NCBI GenBank assembly: GCA_963989245.1
Contig: OZ022355.1
Coordinates: 19,974,761-20,038,760, forward strand
Length of the DNA: 64,000 nt
Direction of reading: 5' to 3'
Origin: Nansenia antarctica
Lineage: Eukaryota; Chordata; Actinopteri; Argentiniformes; Microstomatidae
The translations under genes were made by a program, and so were the position numbers. Numbering within the stretch: the stretch's first letter is position 1; each line of letters starts with the position of its first letter. Below the pieces are notes generated by a model. That model was not told the DNA's origin. It ran no database searches and saw only the letters and a program-made list of their open reading frames with translations. Of this stretch, positions 21,100-32,291 are shown piece after piece.

Positions 21100-22541
21100 A
21101 GTGGTACTCATAAACATTTCTGAAGGTTGGCAGGTCTGTATTGGGCTTTCACACTGCGTCCTCTCGTAACTTGGTTTAATCCCATGGCTGAGGTTTCTTG
21201 GCGTGCTTTGGAAGAGGCTCTCACTCTGAAGGAGGTGCTGTTTTCCAACACTCCACCTGCTCAGTGTAGGCGACGGTTTGGCCCAATCATTTCTCAATTA
21301 ATCAGTGTCTGGCGAGCAATGACGAAAACATGCAAACTGCCCTCTAGATGGAACCCCTGCTCACCAATATTTAATAATGATGCACTCTTAATTGGGGGGC
21401 GTCCGATTAGATTCCAACAATGGGCTGACAGGGGTATTCATTCATTGGGCGATGTTATTGGGGACAAAGGTCTTCACTCTTTTGAAGAGTTACGAATTCA
21501 GTTTAATTTACCACGCTCCTCCTTTTTCTTTTATTTACAACTAAGGGCTGCCATGAAAACCTATGGGGTCCCATGGAAGGAGCCACTTCATAGGCACCCG
21601 GTGCTTGTTGTTCTGGACAGGGTGGGTAGTACGAGGGGCATAGTTTCCACATTATATGGGTACTTCCTGCAGAAAACATACCTGCCATTGGCAGTTGGAT
21701 CGGTATGGAAGGTGGACATTCCGGACTTAGACCTAGAATTTGACAGGGATAAAGTGAGGTCAGATGTCCTGCAAACATCAAGGAATCCTAATCAGCAACA
21801 AATTCATTATAATTGTATTCATACGAGTTATATGACTCCTCGGAAGATGTGTACTATGAAAATCATAAATGACCCCTATTGTACTCTGTGTCCTCTGGGG
21901 GTTGTGGGCAAATTCTTTCATATGATTTGGGAGTGTCCAGAGGTTACAGAGTTTTGGGTAATGGTCGCTTCTAAACTTTCTGCTCTGCTCTCTGTGCCTA
22001 TACCCCCTTCTCCCTCTGTATTGATCCTCAATTATCTTTCCCTGTTACGCCTCCCTCAAACTAAAAAACGCATTCTGTTTGCTGGTCTGACAGCAGCAAA
22101 GAAAATGGTTGCCACGCGTTGGAAGCCTCCACATTCACTTTCATTTAAACAATGGGTTTTAAGTTCTTTGGATGTTGTATATTTGGAACTCTCTACGGCC
22201 CGTATGCATGGTGCTAAAGAGGCAAATATTAATTTGTGGATATCCACAGCTGTCGATCTTAAACATCTTTTGAGTTGAGTGTAGGTTATCACAATTGTAA
22301 TTGACTGTTGTCCTCTGGTCCCTGGGGTGGGTGGGGGTTATTTTATTTAATTTACTTTCTTTTTGGGGGGGGGTCCCGACTTGTAATGTATGTCCCTAAT
22401 ACCTAGATAGCTATATTGTAATTTGTGTGTTGTGGTGTGGTTGTATGGGTTGTTGGGGGCGTTGATTGCAGGATGTGGCCTTGTTGTCTTGTTTTGTCAT
22501 TATGTGTGTTTTAAAAGAAAATAAAGAAACATTTGATCACA
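21100..22541 (+). mobile_element. L1/Tx1-type LINE, 5'-truncated ORF2 C-terminal part and 3' UTR
   Basis: An open frame (21127-22278, about 383 codons) matches the region downstream of the RT domain in L1/Tx1 ORF2. Visible are the segment containing IGGRPIRFQQWADRGIHSLG and FEELRIQFNLPRSSFFFYLQ, and the C-terminal CCHC-like YCTLCPLGVVGKFFHMIWEC. The RT catalytic region is missing, as expected from 5' truncation. A GT/G-rich 3' UTR ends with AAATAAAGAAAC and an A-rich tail near 22510-22545. The coding frame is undamaged, suggesting modest age. The real start codon lies outside the inserted fragment. Confidence 0.8.
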
Positions 22542-22548
22542 AAAAAAG

Positions 22549-22590
22549 AAAAGCGCTATATAAGTCTAATGTATTATTATTATTATTACG
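22549..22590 (+). mobile_element. Orphan SINE tail fused to the L1 poly(A)
   Basis: AAAGCGCTATATAAGTCTAA followed by TGTATTATTATTATT, the same tail as the SINE at 20339-20583, directly follows the L1 A-rich end without a SINE head or body. Confidence 0.55.
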
Positions 22591-22665
22591 GTAGGTAGAG
22601 CAATACAAATACACAATCCGATTGAAGACACGGCACAAGGTGAATTAGGAGTTAGAGAATACACC

Positions 22666-22671
22666 TTTATT
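22666..22671 (-). promoter_or_regulatory. Polyadenylation signal of the small secreted-protein gene
   Basis: AATAAA on the minus strand (ATCAATAAAGGTG), 127 bp after the TGA, followed by a GT-rich stretch. Confidence 0.6.
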
Positions 22672-22797
22672 GATACTGTATGTGTAATATGTTTACATGA
22701 CTGATTGTACAGTTGTAGGGATGATTATGATTCATGTTCTATTGAAAGAGAGAGAAAGTTCTGAGTTCTCCACAGCTTTGCCCCTTTTCCCTCTTCC

Positions 22798-22991
22798 TCA
22801 GGTCAGAGGGCGACTCAGGTAGCTTTTATTACAAACTTTGCGTAGGTCCAGATGGTCATTGAACTCTACAAAAAGGACACAGTCCTCTGATCAGCCAAAT
22901 ACAATATTAGTCATCTAAGAAATACTGTACATATGGGTAAAGACCATTAAAAGAATGCAAGTAGTGTACTCACTTAAACACACACATATGT

Positions 22992-23052
<61 letters not shown>

Positions 23053-23065
23053 CACACACACACAC

Positions 23066-23133
<68 letters not shown>

Positions 23134-26100
23134 TCTCTTACTCACTATATTGGTTATGTTTGCTGCAAAGACATTTCAAAAGTTGTTCTTTCCCTCTGGG
23201 AGTTTCAGGAAAGAGCGGTGTGCGGCAGACTCCAATACCATCGGGACCAACTGATAGAAGGAAATTATTGTATCTATTAATTAATTAAATGATATAATAA
23301 CAGATGGTATAATATAAGAAAATATGCACATACATTATCATAACCATTATAGTTTGGATGGTGATGATCAATCTATACAGCAGGGCAGGCACGTGCCGTG
23401 AGCTTTTAGATTGGGTAAGCATAAAATATAGAAATACACGTAATTACACATACACGCTATCAGTGAACGCAGTTTCAAGGAAATGCAATTTTGATGCCCT
23501 AGAACCCGCTAATAAACGGTAGTGTCACTTTGTGATCAGATTACCAAAAACAAAAAAAACAGTTGCCAGTTTCGACTATATCAGGGGTGCTCATTGTTCA
23601 ATCTTTTTTGAACCAAGATATTTTCAAGTAGCCAGCCTGCTAAAGATCGCCACCAGCCTCGCGAATCAACAGGCACGCGGGAAGGTATTTTGACTGGGGG
23701 TGCTGAGGTGCTGTCTATATACGCTACAGGGAAAAAAATTGCCAGGGAAAACATTATAACGATTTCTCTCCCTCCCTCCCTCCCTCCCTCCCTCTCGCTG
23801 ATTGCTCGTTCGCTCACACGCACACAGTGGCATAACGACGGGCCCCAACGCACGGGCAATAATAGTTAAGCACGCACGCACCCACACACTACAACGACGT
23901 AACGTTAAATATTTTACCAACAATGTGTTGGAATTTACAGTAATTTCCACTCAGCTCACAGTGTCCCACAATGTCCACAAACATGATGTTGTAGTGCCGG
24001 AGGAAAAAGGAAAGACGTAGGCAACGTAATGATAACTGTTTAATCAAAATAACAACTTGTACACTCCGTACAGGACCAGGAAATCGATCACCAAAACTCT
24101 TGTATCTAAACAGGAAGTTGCAACGTTAATAATCCTCCCCTCTGCCCCTAGTGCCAGAACTGGTTCCCTCCCACTACACAACCAACAGTAAGAGGAGAAC
24201 ATGAACCCATAATGTAGTCACTACACCGTTGACCATTATTACAGACAGCATTCCATGTCGATTGTTATTGCCTCTTGGAAGCCCTTCGCTGCCGAAGAAT
24301 CGGATGGATCTGAATATCAGTTCTAATACGTTTCTGGCCGTCTGTTGCTCTTTCTCAACAACGTCCGACAGTAGAGCATTAATGGGAGTGTTGTTAAGCG
24401 AAGCAAGCAACTGCATCAGCATCTTCTTCCAACTCCACTTCAATTGTTCTGGCTGATTTAGCATTTTTGCTAAAGAACTCAGAGATTCCCTAGCAAGATA
24501 TGACCATGTGATCACTAACATTAAAACTAACAAACACATTTTTACATTTATTACAAAAAACACATTTATTTTTATTCCCAAAAGCAACAATAGTTATTAT
24601 ATTGTTTTAACTTATTGTTTGAATAATATTTTTATTTTTTAAATTCAGGCAGGAGGAGCTCCTTCTGCCTGCCGCTAGGGGGTGCTGCAGCACCCTCAGC
24701 ACCCCCCTTCCCGCGTCCCTGGGCGTCCTTGTCCAGTGCGATTTCGAGTGAGGGTCTTCACTCTCTTCAAAGTTGAAAATGACCTCTCAACAGATGCCGT
24801 TGTTGCTGGTATGGTTAGGACTAGTTTAATCAAATTTGTTGCCTCTGGAACTGTTTCAGCCAAGTCATGCTGAATGATCCATCCAAGCATCTCCTCAGGT
24901 GTTTTCTCCCTCACCTCTTGGATTTGGTAAAGTCCAACTAAATCTGCCTTAAGTCTAACGAAATCGAAATATTTATGATACAAAGCCAGGCTCTCAAATT
25001 TGGCTTTGTCAAATTCTTTTGACATTTGGTTAAATTGCTTGCAGTCAATAAGGCCAATGAAATTCAAACATTCGAAGTTGCTAAATCTAGCCTTCATCTG
25101 TGTGAGCGTGTCAAAAAAAATCCTGTTATAAAGTATCTTCCTCTGGTCTTTGATGGGTTGGTTGGGTTTCGCTCGCCCCTCATACCAGACTTGTTGGAAC
25201 CCCCTAGCGACTCTCCCTTTCTGGGTGTGCAGATCGTTGAGCGGTGGCTTTGGCCGGCCTTTAGCCAGTAGTTCTGTTTTTGCAGTCCAGCCCAGTCTAC
25301 AAAATCCCTTTAGGTCGCTGACACTGACAGTAATGTCCATATTCGCAAGTTATCCTTTGTTCGAGCTAGCATAAACTATTCTGCCGGGAAGAGCAGAATA
25401 GTGTGAACTTGATGAACTTGTGACCTTGTGAACTTGAAAATGATAGCATTTCATTCCGATAAGAGCTACTCTGATTGGCTGAAAGCATGCTTACCCTGGT
25501 CACGTTACACAGCGGGCTGAGGCATCGGGAAAAAATAAAAAGGACATTTTCACGCATTCGAATGTACACAAGGGAAAGCAAAGAGAGGAGTGCTTGCAGA
25601 GTAGGAAGTGCTTTACTCCTACAGGTGGCGCTAAAAATGCAACATCAAAATGAATGACTCCTGCTGCCCTGGGACCTAAAATACGACTCTTTTAATGAAA
25701 ACAAACAAACGGTTACAAGCACTTTTATTTTAATATTTTCACGTTTTTTTATTTTTTATTTTCGTTGGGTAAGCACTGCTTACCCTGCTTATATGGACGG
25801 CACGTCCCTGCAGCAGGGGTCGGCAATTAAGTTTGGCCTTGGGACAATTTTTTTATGAGCCACTAGATGGCGGGCCAGAACATAATTAAAGGCTAATTTA
25901 AGTATAATTGATTGTTAAAAAATGTGACACGCAGTATATTGGCGTGACTAGCTAGTTTGTGTTGTGATTCTCAACAAAGTTGAAACGTAGTTTCACCCTT
26001 TTCCATATTTTTGAATAATAAATGTGTGGACTGACGATGTAGCGCAGCCTAACTTATTCTAATAACTATTTAACATACTTTTATTCTGATAATGATTCCC

Positions 26101-27984
26101 CCTCCTCCCAGACAAGGTCACATGATTATTGGATTAACCTGTTCTTATCGGTCATATTTTTCAGGTTTTCTGCTCGAAATGACATGCCCACAGTGAATAT
26201 AGAATAGGGTTAGGGTTAGGGTTAGGGCTAATTAATTACTAAACCGAGGGAACGAATGACTAAACAGAGGGAACGGATTACTAAACCGAGGGAACGAATT
26301 ACTAAACCGAGGGAACGGATTCACACATCAAATATTTTCTACCATGTGACCGAATGTGACAGAATATTAAACTGAATTGGCTTTATTACTGTTCATATGT
26401 GTGTTGCAGTCACATATAAGTAAACATTACGTTTGAATGATTTACTGAGCTGGTGTTATTTTTTTCAAACCACACACCGCATGTTGGCTATTTAAGCACC
26501 ACGCGTTGTCCACCTACTTATGATTCACTATGAGGGGTTCAGCGTCATTGCGCTTCGGTGCACCCCGCTGTCTGTTTGTCTGTCCCTGTGTCATTCACTC
26601 TCAACATGGATAAAAGTACAATAAGCATTATTCAGGTGGAGGTAGATTCTCTATTCGGACATTATAGCCGCTATATGTGCAGGGGTGCAAACCTGTCACC
26701 TTTCTGCTAAATTATCAGTTTTTACCTTAAAATTGGTCATCCATGTGAATTGTGTAGATCTGCAAAAACATTATTTTGGGTGGGGGGGGGGGGGGGGGGT
26801 CTAAGTCTCATCCAAGTCACATGATGCACAAGCTAACTAATCTCCCTGTCTGCTAAACTTCGCCGCTGTTGAAATAACTTTTAGCTTCAGGGAGCTAGGT
26901 ACAATTCCAGACAGCATAGAGAACACAGTGTTTTCGAGGTAATTCTGCAGGTGTTAAGGTCAGGGCTGCCGCTACTTACACGGTTAGACCACCGTTAGTG
27001 CTAGCGATATCTATTTAACACCATTAGTGCTAGCGCTATCCCCCCCCCTAAGGTTAGCCCCAAAAAAAATGTAGCACCTTTTTGGGCCATCACCAGTTTG
27101 CACCCCTGTATGTGGGACTGTCGGTCGGATATTGTGAGAAAAAAAAAAGAAAAGTGGATTCTCAAAATAATCTGCTGGGCCAAATATGATTGGTGATCGG
27201 CCAGCAATGGCCCGCGGGCCGCCTATTGCCGACCTCTGCTATACAGTGTTTCATGGCGTTGATTGATTTGAATGAACAAATAGATTAGACTTGTCATCAC
27301 TACCATTTATCTATTTATTTTCTATTTGTCTTCTGACCTTTGTCATTGATATGATAATTCCTCTACTCTCCCAAGTTTCAGACACTTCGGACTAAGCACT
27401 GTTCAGCTATCCAGCAACGCTCACCTTTGCATCTGCACTTGTGGAGAAGATGTTTCATAGTCCATTTGGCTGAGGCTACACATAATAGAGAAGAGGTTGA
27501 TTTAAGCATTTTCCCCATAAAAAAAAAAATCCCCCTCCAAAAATGGAACAGTTCATTACTGATCAACCACATAGGACAATTCACAGTCTCAATAAAGGAT
27601 GTGAAATATTACCTTTACACTTTCAAGGGATGATGTCAATCATTAACCATGCGATGTTGCGAGATGCGAAGTGTGCGATACAGTATGTGAATTGAGGTAC
27701 TAACTGTGACTGGGTAGAACTGACTATGTGCAAGTCACTTATATACATATGTTTATAAGTGTGAGGTATATGTTTACCCCTGTCGTGTAGACAGTATAGC
27801 AGAGAGCTGCGAACCAAACATCTACCTGAAATGTATCATATGTATTGTATAATATTTAAATGTATCATATGTATTGTATAATATTTAAATGTATCATATG
27901 TGTTGTATAATATTTACCTGCATTGTCGCACCAGATGGAGGCAAGGACGATCAGAAGGAAAGTCACACACATGAGCTTGGCCAT
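22798..27984 (-). CDS. Unrecognised small secreted cysteine-containing protein, four exons (about 96 aa)
   Basis: Exons on the minus strand: 27984-27918 (ATG in GCCATCATGG; encodes MAKLMCVTFLLIVLASIWC and a few residues, a clear signal peptide), 27475-27425 (or from 27469), 23250-23146, and 22865-22798 (TGA). All introns obey GT/AG: donors GTAAAT, GTGAGC and GTGAGT; acceptors TGTAG or CTCAG, TATCAG and TTGTAG. All three are phase 1, and the frame stays open only in this combination. A TATAAA lies 87 bp upstream and an AATAAA 127 bp downstream. The mature part has six cysteines, in KCRCK, GVCRT, KCLCSK and KVCNK. The KCRC motif recalls CXC chemokines, but spacing and exon sizes do not fit. I do not recognise the family. 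Intron 2 is mostly nested transposons. Confidence 0.66.
22993..23130. repeat. (CA)n microsatellite in intron 3 of the secreted-protein gene
   Basis: About 68 CA units with three CG interruptions, beginning only 15 bp downstream of the exon-3 donor on the minus strand. Long CA/TG frames in both strands are repeat artefacts. Confidence 0.95.
23672..24720 (-). mobile_element. Third-level nested hAT-like fragment
   Basis: The left end reads CAGGCACGCGGGAAGG and continues GGGGGTGCTGAGGTGCTG. The right end, reverse complemented, reads CAGGGACGCGGGAAGG and continues GGGGTGCTGAGGGTGCTG. A minus-strand frame (24174-24590) contains RNVLELIFRSIRFFGSEGLP, resembling the hAT/DUF4371 transposase core. It interrupts the transposase C terminus of the surrounding hAT. 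No target duplication is visible. Confidence 0.5.
24696..25340 (-). pseudogene. hAT transposase remnant (internally deleted)
   Basis: The frame starts MDITVSVSDLKGFCRLGWTA, resembling the N-terminal part of hAT proteins, and then moves directly to a C-terminal region with RKILYNRIFFDTLTQMKARF and the dimerisation motif LTIPATTASVERSFSTLKRV. That TASVERSFS block is the conserved C-terminal hAT dimerisation signature. The catalytic core between them is absent, and the end (GRPGTREGGC) is read out of the nested third element. Intact hAT transposases are roughly 600-800 residues; this has 214. It cannot cut DNA on its own. Confidence 0.75.
26203..26228. repeat. Short interstitial telomere-like (TTAGGG)n
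   Basis: About four TTAGGG units inside the outer hAT element. Confidence 0.7.
26238..26321. repeat. 21-bp tandem repeat, about four copies
   Basis: Unit ACTAAACCGAGGGAACGAAT with small changes, within the outer hAT. Confidence 0.75.
27829..27915. repeat. 29-bp tandem repeat, three copies, abutting a splice donor
   Basis: Unit AAATGTATCATATGTATTGT plus ATAATATTT, three near-identical copies. The last ends at the base next to the exon-1 donor of the secreted-protein gene, so the donor GTAAATATTAT is partly made of repeat. Confidence 0.85.
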
Positions 27985-28070
27985 GATGGCAGCTCCACAG
28001 GGTTGGTTTTCTTCTTAGTGAAGTATCAGTGTTTCAGAGGAATAGGCTAATAGGTTTGAGGAATCAGCCC

Positions 28071-28076
28071 TTTATA
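28071..28076 (-). promoter_or_regulatory. TATA box of the small secreted-protein gene
   Basis: TATAAA on the minus strand within CCTATAAAGGGC, 87 bp upstream of the ATG. A start about 30 bp downstream would give a 5' UTR near 57 nt. Confidence 0.6.
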
Positions 28077-28181
28077 GGAATCAACCCCTTTACCTCTCTA
28101 ATGATATGCACCCCTTGCCTTGCAGTCAACTATGTGGGTATCCTGTGTACGGTCTTTCATCCACAGAGATAGATGTCTGAA

Positions 28182-29460
28182 CAGGGCCCTATTCCACGAA
28201 GCTCGATAAAGTTCTAAGCCTCGATAAAGTTTTAAGCCTCGAAAATGTTAGCTTGCGTTCGGTGCCATCAACGTGGCTCAAATAATTCGCTGCTTGGTTG
28301 AGCTCCTTCTGAGTCAGATATAATTAGCCTGGTCACGACCAGGCTAAAACACAGGCTATAGTGAGACGCGCTCAAAAAAGGCTCACAGGCGGAAACTAAA
28401 CCCCGAACGACAGTTCCTCATGTGTCTTTTAGGAAATATTAGTTCCCACTTCACACGAGATAGATAGATTAGATAGTTTGACTGTGTGATAGATAGATAA
28501 TTTGATATTTTGAAAGTGTGATCGATCGATAGATAGTTTGATTGTGTGATAGATAACTTGATATTTTGAAAGTGTGATAGATAGATCGATAGATCAATAA
28601 AGAAAAGAGTGTAAAAAAAAAAGTAATTGTGTCAACTTGCATTGCTGTCATCACAGCGGTCTGGCTGGCCTAGTGGTTAAGGCAGCCGACTGGAGTTCCA
28701 AAGGTTGCGTGTTCGAGACTTGACTAAGTCATTCTTTTTTCTTTCTTTTTTTACATTTAACCGAAGATTTCATGCAAAGGCTTCAAACACCATTGTAATC
28801 GTGTCAGTTCTTGTAAATTAGCCTGCACCATCATTTTATAGCCTACATACTTTTGTAGATGAGATTTTAGATTAGATTCAGACAACGAAATGCAGTAAAA
28901 AGTGCGTCTGAAGAGGGATTTGAACCACCGATATAAAATGACGAATAAATCCTGTGGCAGCGGTCGATACCACTAGGCCATTGTGGCGATATGACGCTTT
29001 GTAGCCTGCTGCGGATATCACCACAGTAGTAATATTCATTTATTAAAATATGAACATATAACAATAACTGGGGCTAGTATGACCTACGCATTTAATCGGT
29101 CAGCAATTTCTTGCCAAACCATTTCCCTCGCCTTGTTAATTGCGGCAGTATTGCACTATTTTACATCTTATTTTTCCTACTTCATAAAAATCAATAATTC
29201 GGAATGCTGCGCAAATGTAGTACCCCTGCAGAGTGGAGTATCTTCATTTCGACAGATCGACTCTTCTGGGCTTTTTATGTCTGCGTGCACGCGCCCATAT
29301 CGAAGATTTGTAAGCCTGTCTTCTGTGAACACTGATGACACAAGGCTGATCCTCGTTCGAGGAATCACCTGAGGCTTGAATTCCAATCTCGAGTTGCCTG
29401 AGCGCTGCATTTATTTATAGCGCCGCTATACTGATCCACCTTTAGTGGAATGGCCCCCAG
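28182..29460 (+). mobile_element. Copy A of a 1.3-kb inverted-terminus element with two tRNA-like units
   Basis: Left end CAGGGCCCTATTCCACGAAG; right end, reverse complemented, CTGGGGGCCATTCCACTAAA. Inside, a tRNA-like unit on the plus strand (28662-28735, A box TGGCCTAGTGGTTAAGGC) is followed by oligo-T. A second on the minus strand (28905-28995, A box TGGCCTAGTGGTA, B box GGTTCAAATCC) is also followed by TTTTT, so they point at each other. GATA/GATC repeats lie near 28460-28600. Copies B, C and D share this plan. Confidence 0.65.
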
Positions 29461-30765
29461 GTCTCTGGGGCTTTTTTTTGTTTTTCAGTTTCACACTGTA
29501 TGCGCGCCTTCATCCCTGAAATGTGATGGTGATAGATAGCACAGGAACAGGAATTCCATGTTGTTCCAGACTGGACTTGTTTTTCATTTTCACCAGTAAA
29601 CAACACTGGAAATCAGTGACTACAATCTGAACTGATCATTGTCCATTCATACGAGATCAATGTCTCAATTATAGGTTTTACAGTAATATGGAACAAAACA
29701 ATTTAGAAGCCTGCCTGCAACTCATGTACATTACATATGCTGGTTAGTGTCATATCATGTCATATCAGGCATTGTTAGTTAGTGTGGTGAATTTGTTTAA
29801 GTACTCCACTCAGGAATATACAGGAGAAGGAAAAGACTCCAAAGTCACTGATGCTTTGCACCCATTCTGCAGAATAAGGAGTCTAGTACCATCGAAACAT
29901 GCTGGGCACAGACTGATCTCTTCATCCGGCCTGCACATTCTAACTCTACAATACATTCAATAATCTTGCAGATAGACATTTTTTTAGAACATCAAGTAAC
30001 ACCTAAGGATTTTTTTATTTTTTATTTTTTACATCAAGTATTGATTTTAAATTGTGAGGAAATTCTGATCATCTGTCCACTAAATTTGACATGTTGGCTG
30101 CTGGGGCACCTCCAGGAGAGTGGAGGGGGCCCAGACAGTGACAGACTGTGTGTGTGGGGGTCAGAGCTGTGCTTCAGCCTCCATCCCCAGTGGACCTCCA
30201 GGAGAGTGGAGGGGTGGTCCTAGTCTGAGGGGGGTCCTAGTCTGGGGTCCTGTGTTATAGCAGGGCACTCCGAAAACGTCTTGACACATTTTCAAACAGG
30301 CTTTATTTTGATAAACAGACCACATATTGGGAATCTACATGGTTACTTTGCGTAGGATTTTTTTTTTTTTTTTTTTTTAAGTTGATAAAATGTCCTTGAG
30401 ATTGAATTAAAAGTCTGTTATATTTGGAATGTTGACCGTGAAACAGGCGTATTCATTTCGAACTGTGATGAGGCTCTACTAATCGTAGCTGTGGTATACG
30501 CTCAATATACCACGGCTATGAACCAATCAGATTGCTTGATTTCACCCATCCGTTTTATAATACTTATTATTATTCATACAGTATCTCTTCAGTTGAAAAC
30601 CAAAACGCATGTTGTCCACTCAAGTGGACACATTTCTTTGGAAAAATTCTGACTGAGGGTGTCATAATTCATGCAAAAGGGAAAGGGTTAAGACCATCAC
30701 TTTTTATAACATCCCTACACTATGACATGATGAAAATATACTACATTTCAGCTTTGAGAGTCTTC
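29461..30765. other. Intergenic, no gene recognised
   Basis: Contains poly(T) near 30359-30379, a duplicated CTCCAGGAGAGTGGAGGGG motif (30110 and 30198) and a palindromic GTGGTATACGC...ATACCACGGC patch near 30490-30520 that may be a MITE. Open frames here are short and motif-free. Confidence 0.5.
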
Positions 30766-31579
30766 AAGGGGGTATTCCACGAACGTTGATTAGTATATCG
30801 GCGATTCAAATAAATGCCGCGATCAGGCAACTCGTGATTGGAATTCAAGCCTCAGGTGATTCCTCGAACGAGGATCAGCCTTGTGTCATCAGTGTTCACA
30901 GAACACCGGCTTAGAAATCCTCGATATGGGCGCTTGCACGCAGACATAAAGAGCCCAGAAGAGTCGAACTGAAGATTGATCTTTATTAAGACAAAAAATA
31001 ACATGTAAAATAGTGCAATACTGACGCAATTAACAAGGCGAGGGAAATGGTTTGGCAAGAAATTGCTGACCGATTAAATGCTTAGGTCATACTAGCCCCA
31101 GTTATTGTTATATGTTCATATTTTAATAAATGAATATTTACTACTGTGGTGATATCAGCAGCAGGCTATGTACAACCATATTGTCACAATGCCATAGTGG
31201 TATTGACTGCTGCCATAGTATTTATTTGTCATTTTAAGACAGTGGTTCAAATCCCTCTTCTGACACACTTTTTACTGCATTTCGTTGTCTGAATCTAATC
31301 TAAAATCTCATCTAAAAAAGTATGTAGGCTATAAAATGATGGTGCAGGCTAATTTACAAGAACTGACACAATTACAATGGTGTTTGAAGCCTTTCTGAGT
31401 AGTAAATTATGTTCTTCTAACTGGACCCTGGATTTGGCATAGATTATTTTTTCTTATGCAACCTTCGGAACCTGCCTTAACCACTGCACCAGCCACACCG
31501 CTGTGATGATGGCAATACAAGTTGATAGACATACCTATTTTATTTATTTATTTGTTTACACTTTTTTATTTATCTATCA

Positions 31580-31610
<31 letters not shown>

Positions 31611-31990
31611 ACACTTTCAAAATATCAAGTTATCTATCACACAATCAAACTATATATTTATTGATCGATCACACTTTCAAAATATAAAATTATCTATCTA
31701 TCACACAGTCAAACTATCTATCTATCTATCTCGTAAAAAGTGGGAACTAATATTTCCTAAAAGACACTTGAGGAACTGTTGTTCGGGATGTAGTTTCCGC
31801 CTGTGAGCCTTTTTTGACGCACGCATTACCTAAACCAGCCTGTAAGTCTGCTCGCGACCAGAATTACTCAGAAGGATTGGTTGCAGCGAATTATTTGAGC
31901 CACATTGATGGAACCGACCGCAATCTTAAATTAGCGCCCGGATCTGATTTAAACCTGGAGTTAATCGCGCTTCGTGGAATAGGGCCCTGG
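30766..31990 (-). mobile_element. Copy B of the two-tRNA-unit element, inverted relative to copy A
   Basis: Ends GGGGGTATTCCACGAACG and, reverse complemented, CCAGGGCCCTATTCCACG. It shares long blocks with copy A in reverse order, including ATTGCTGACCGATTAAATGC, the GATA repeat and both tRNA-like units (one minus-strand unit near 31455-31500). A and B form an inverted pair separated by 1.3 kb. Confidence 0.65.
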
Positions 31991-32210
31991 TCAGTATGGA
32001 AAGGAGAGACTACCAATACATGGTATCCTCTCCCTGGCACACAGTGTACCCACAAAAGATTTTCCATGAGGAAAAAGCTACCAGTTGAAATACGTATTAG
32101 TGAGGTGAATCACAGCAAAGTGACAGTCAAATCTTGAATGCTGTTAAAAAGGTGAGTCATTTGGATGATACTAGTTTAAATTACACATTGCGTGGTTGGC
32201 GGCAACATAG

Positions 32211-32291
32211 TGTAACGGACTGAGTTCTAGTGGGTTAACATTACTGTTGCTTTAAGAGTTGTTGTCGTTGGATGACGTTCATCCGGGGGAG
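32211..32291 (+). repeat. Gypsy-1 5' LTR, left part
   Basis: The first 81 bp of the LTR, matching 39666-39746, up to the hAT target site CGGGGGAG. The rest resumes after the hAT. Confidence 0.9.

Larger units (their letters stand above)
23381..25813 (-). mobile_element. hAT element with broken transposase, inserted at the edge of another hAT
   Basis: Left end CAGGGCAGGCACGTGCCGTG; right end, reverse complemented, CAGGGACGTGCCGTCC, with GGGTAAGC shared inside both ends. The minus strand encodes pieces of a hAT transposase. The element sits between the target duplication and the left terminus of the outer hAT (25814-27238). A further element with CACGCGGGAAGG-type ends (about 23672-24720) is nested within it. 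Confidence 0.72.
25814..27238. mobile_element. hAT-Charlie-like element (outer), TSD CTATACAG
   Basis: Left end CAGGGGTCGGCAATTAAG; right end, reverse complemented, CAGAGGTCGGCAATAGGC. An 8-bp CTATACAG lies at 23373-23380, just left of the composite, and again at 27239-27246. The inner hAT therefore landed at the left boundary of this one. It contains a telomere-like run, a 21-bp tandem repeat and a poly(G) tract, and no transposase. Confidence 0.78.

Noticed and set aside
22915..23280. Cys/Val and His/Thr repeat frames
   Set aside because: Translations of a (CA)n microsatellite; the same applies to frames at 46630-47004, 48325-48576, 51855-52175 and 63586-63868.
18027..26228. Telomere or chromosome fusion point from TTAGGG runs
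   Set aside because: Only two to four units each, one within a transposon; too short to indicate a telomere.
26238..26321. CRISPR-like array
   Set aside because: Direct tandem repeats without unique spacers in a vertebrate genome. No CRISPR array is present anywhere in the window.
22798..27984. Naming the four-exon gene a CXC chemokine
   Set aside because: KCRC looks like a CXC motif, but the third and fourth cysteine spacing and the exon sizes are wrong, so I left it unnamed.
28662..28995. Functional tRNA genes
   Set aside because: A and B boxes are present, but the rest does not fold convincingly as tRNA, and the same sequences recur within all four copies of a mobile element.
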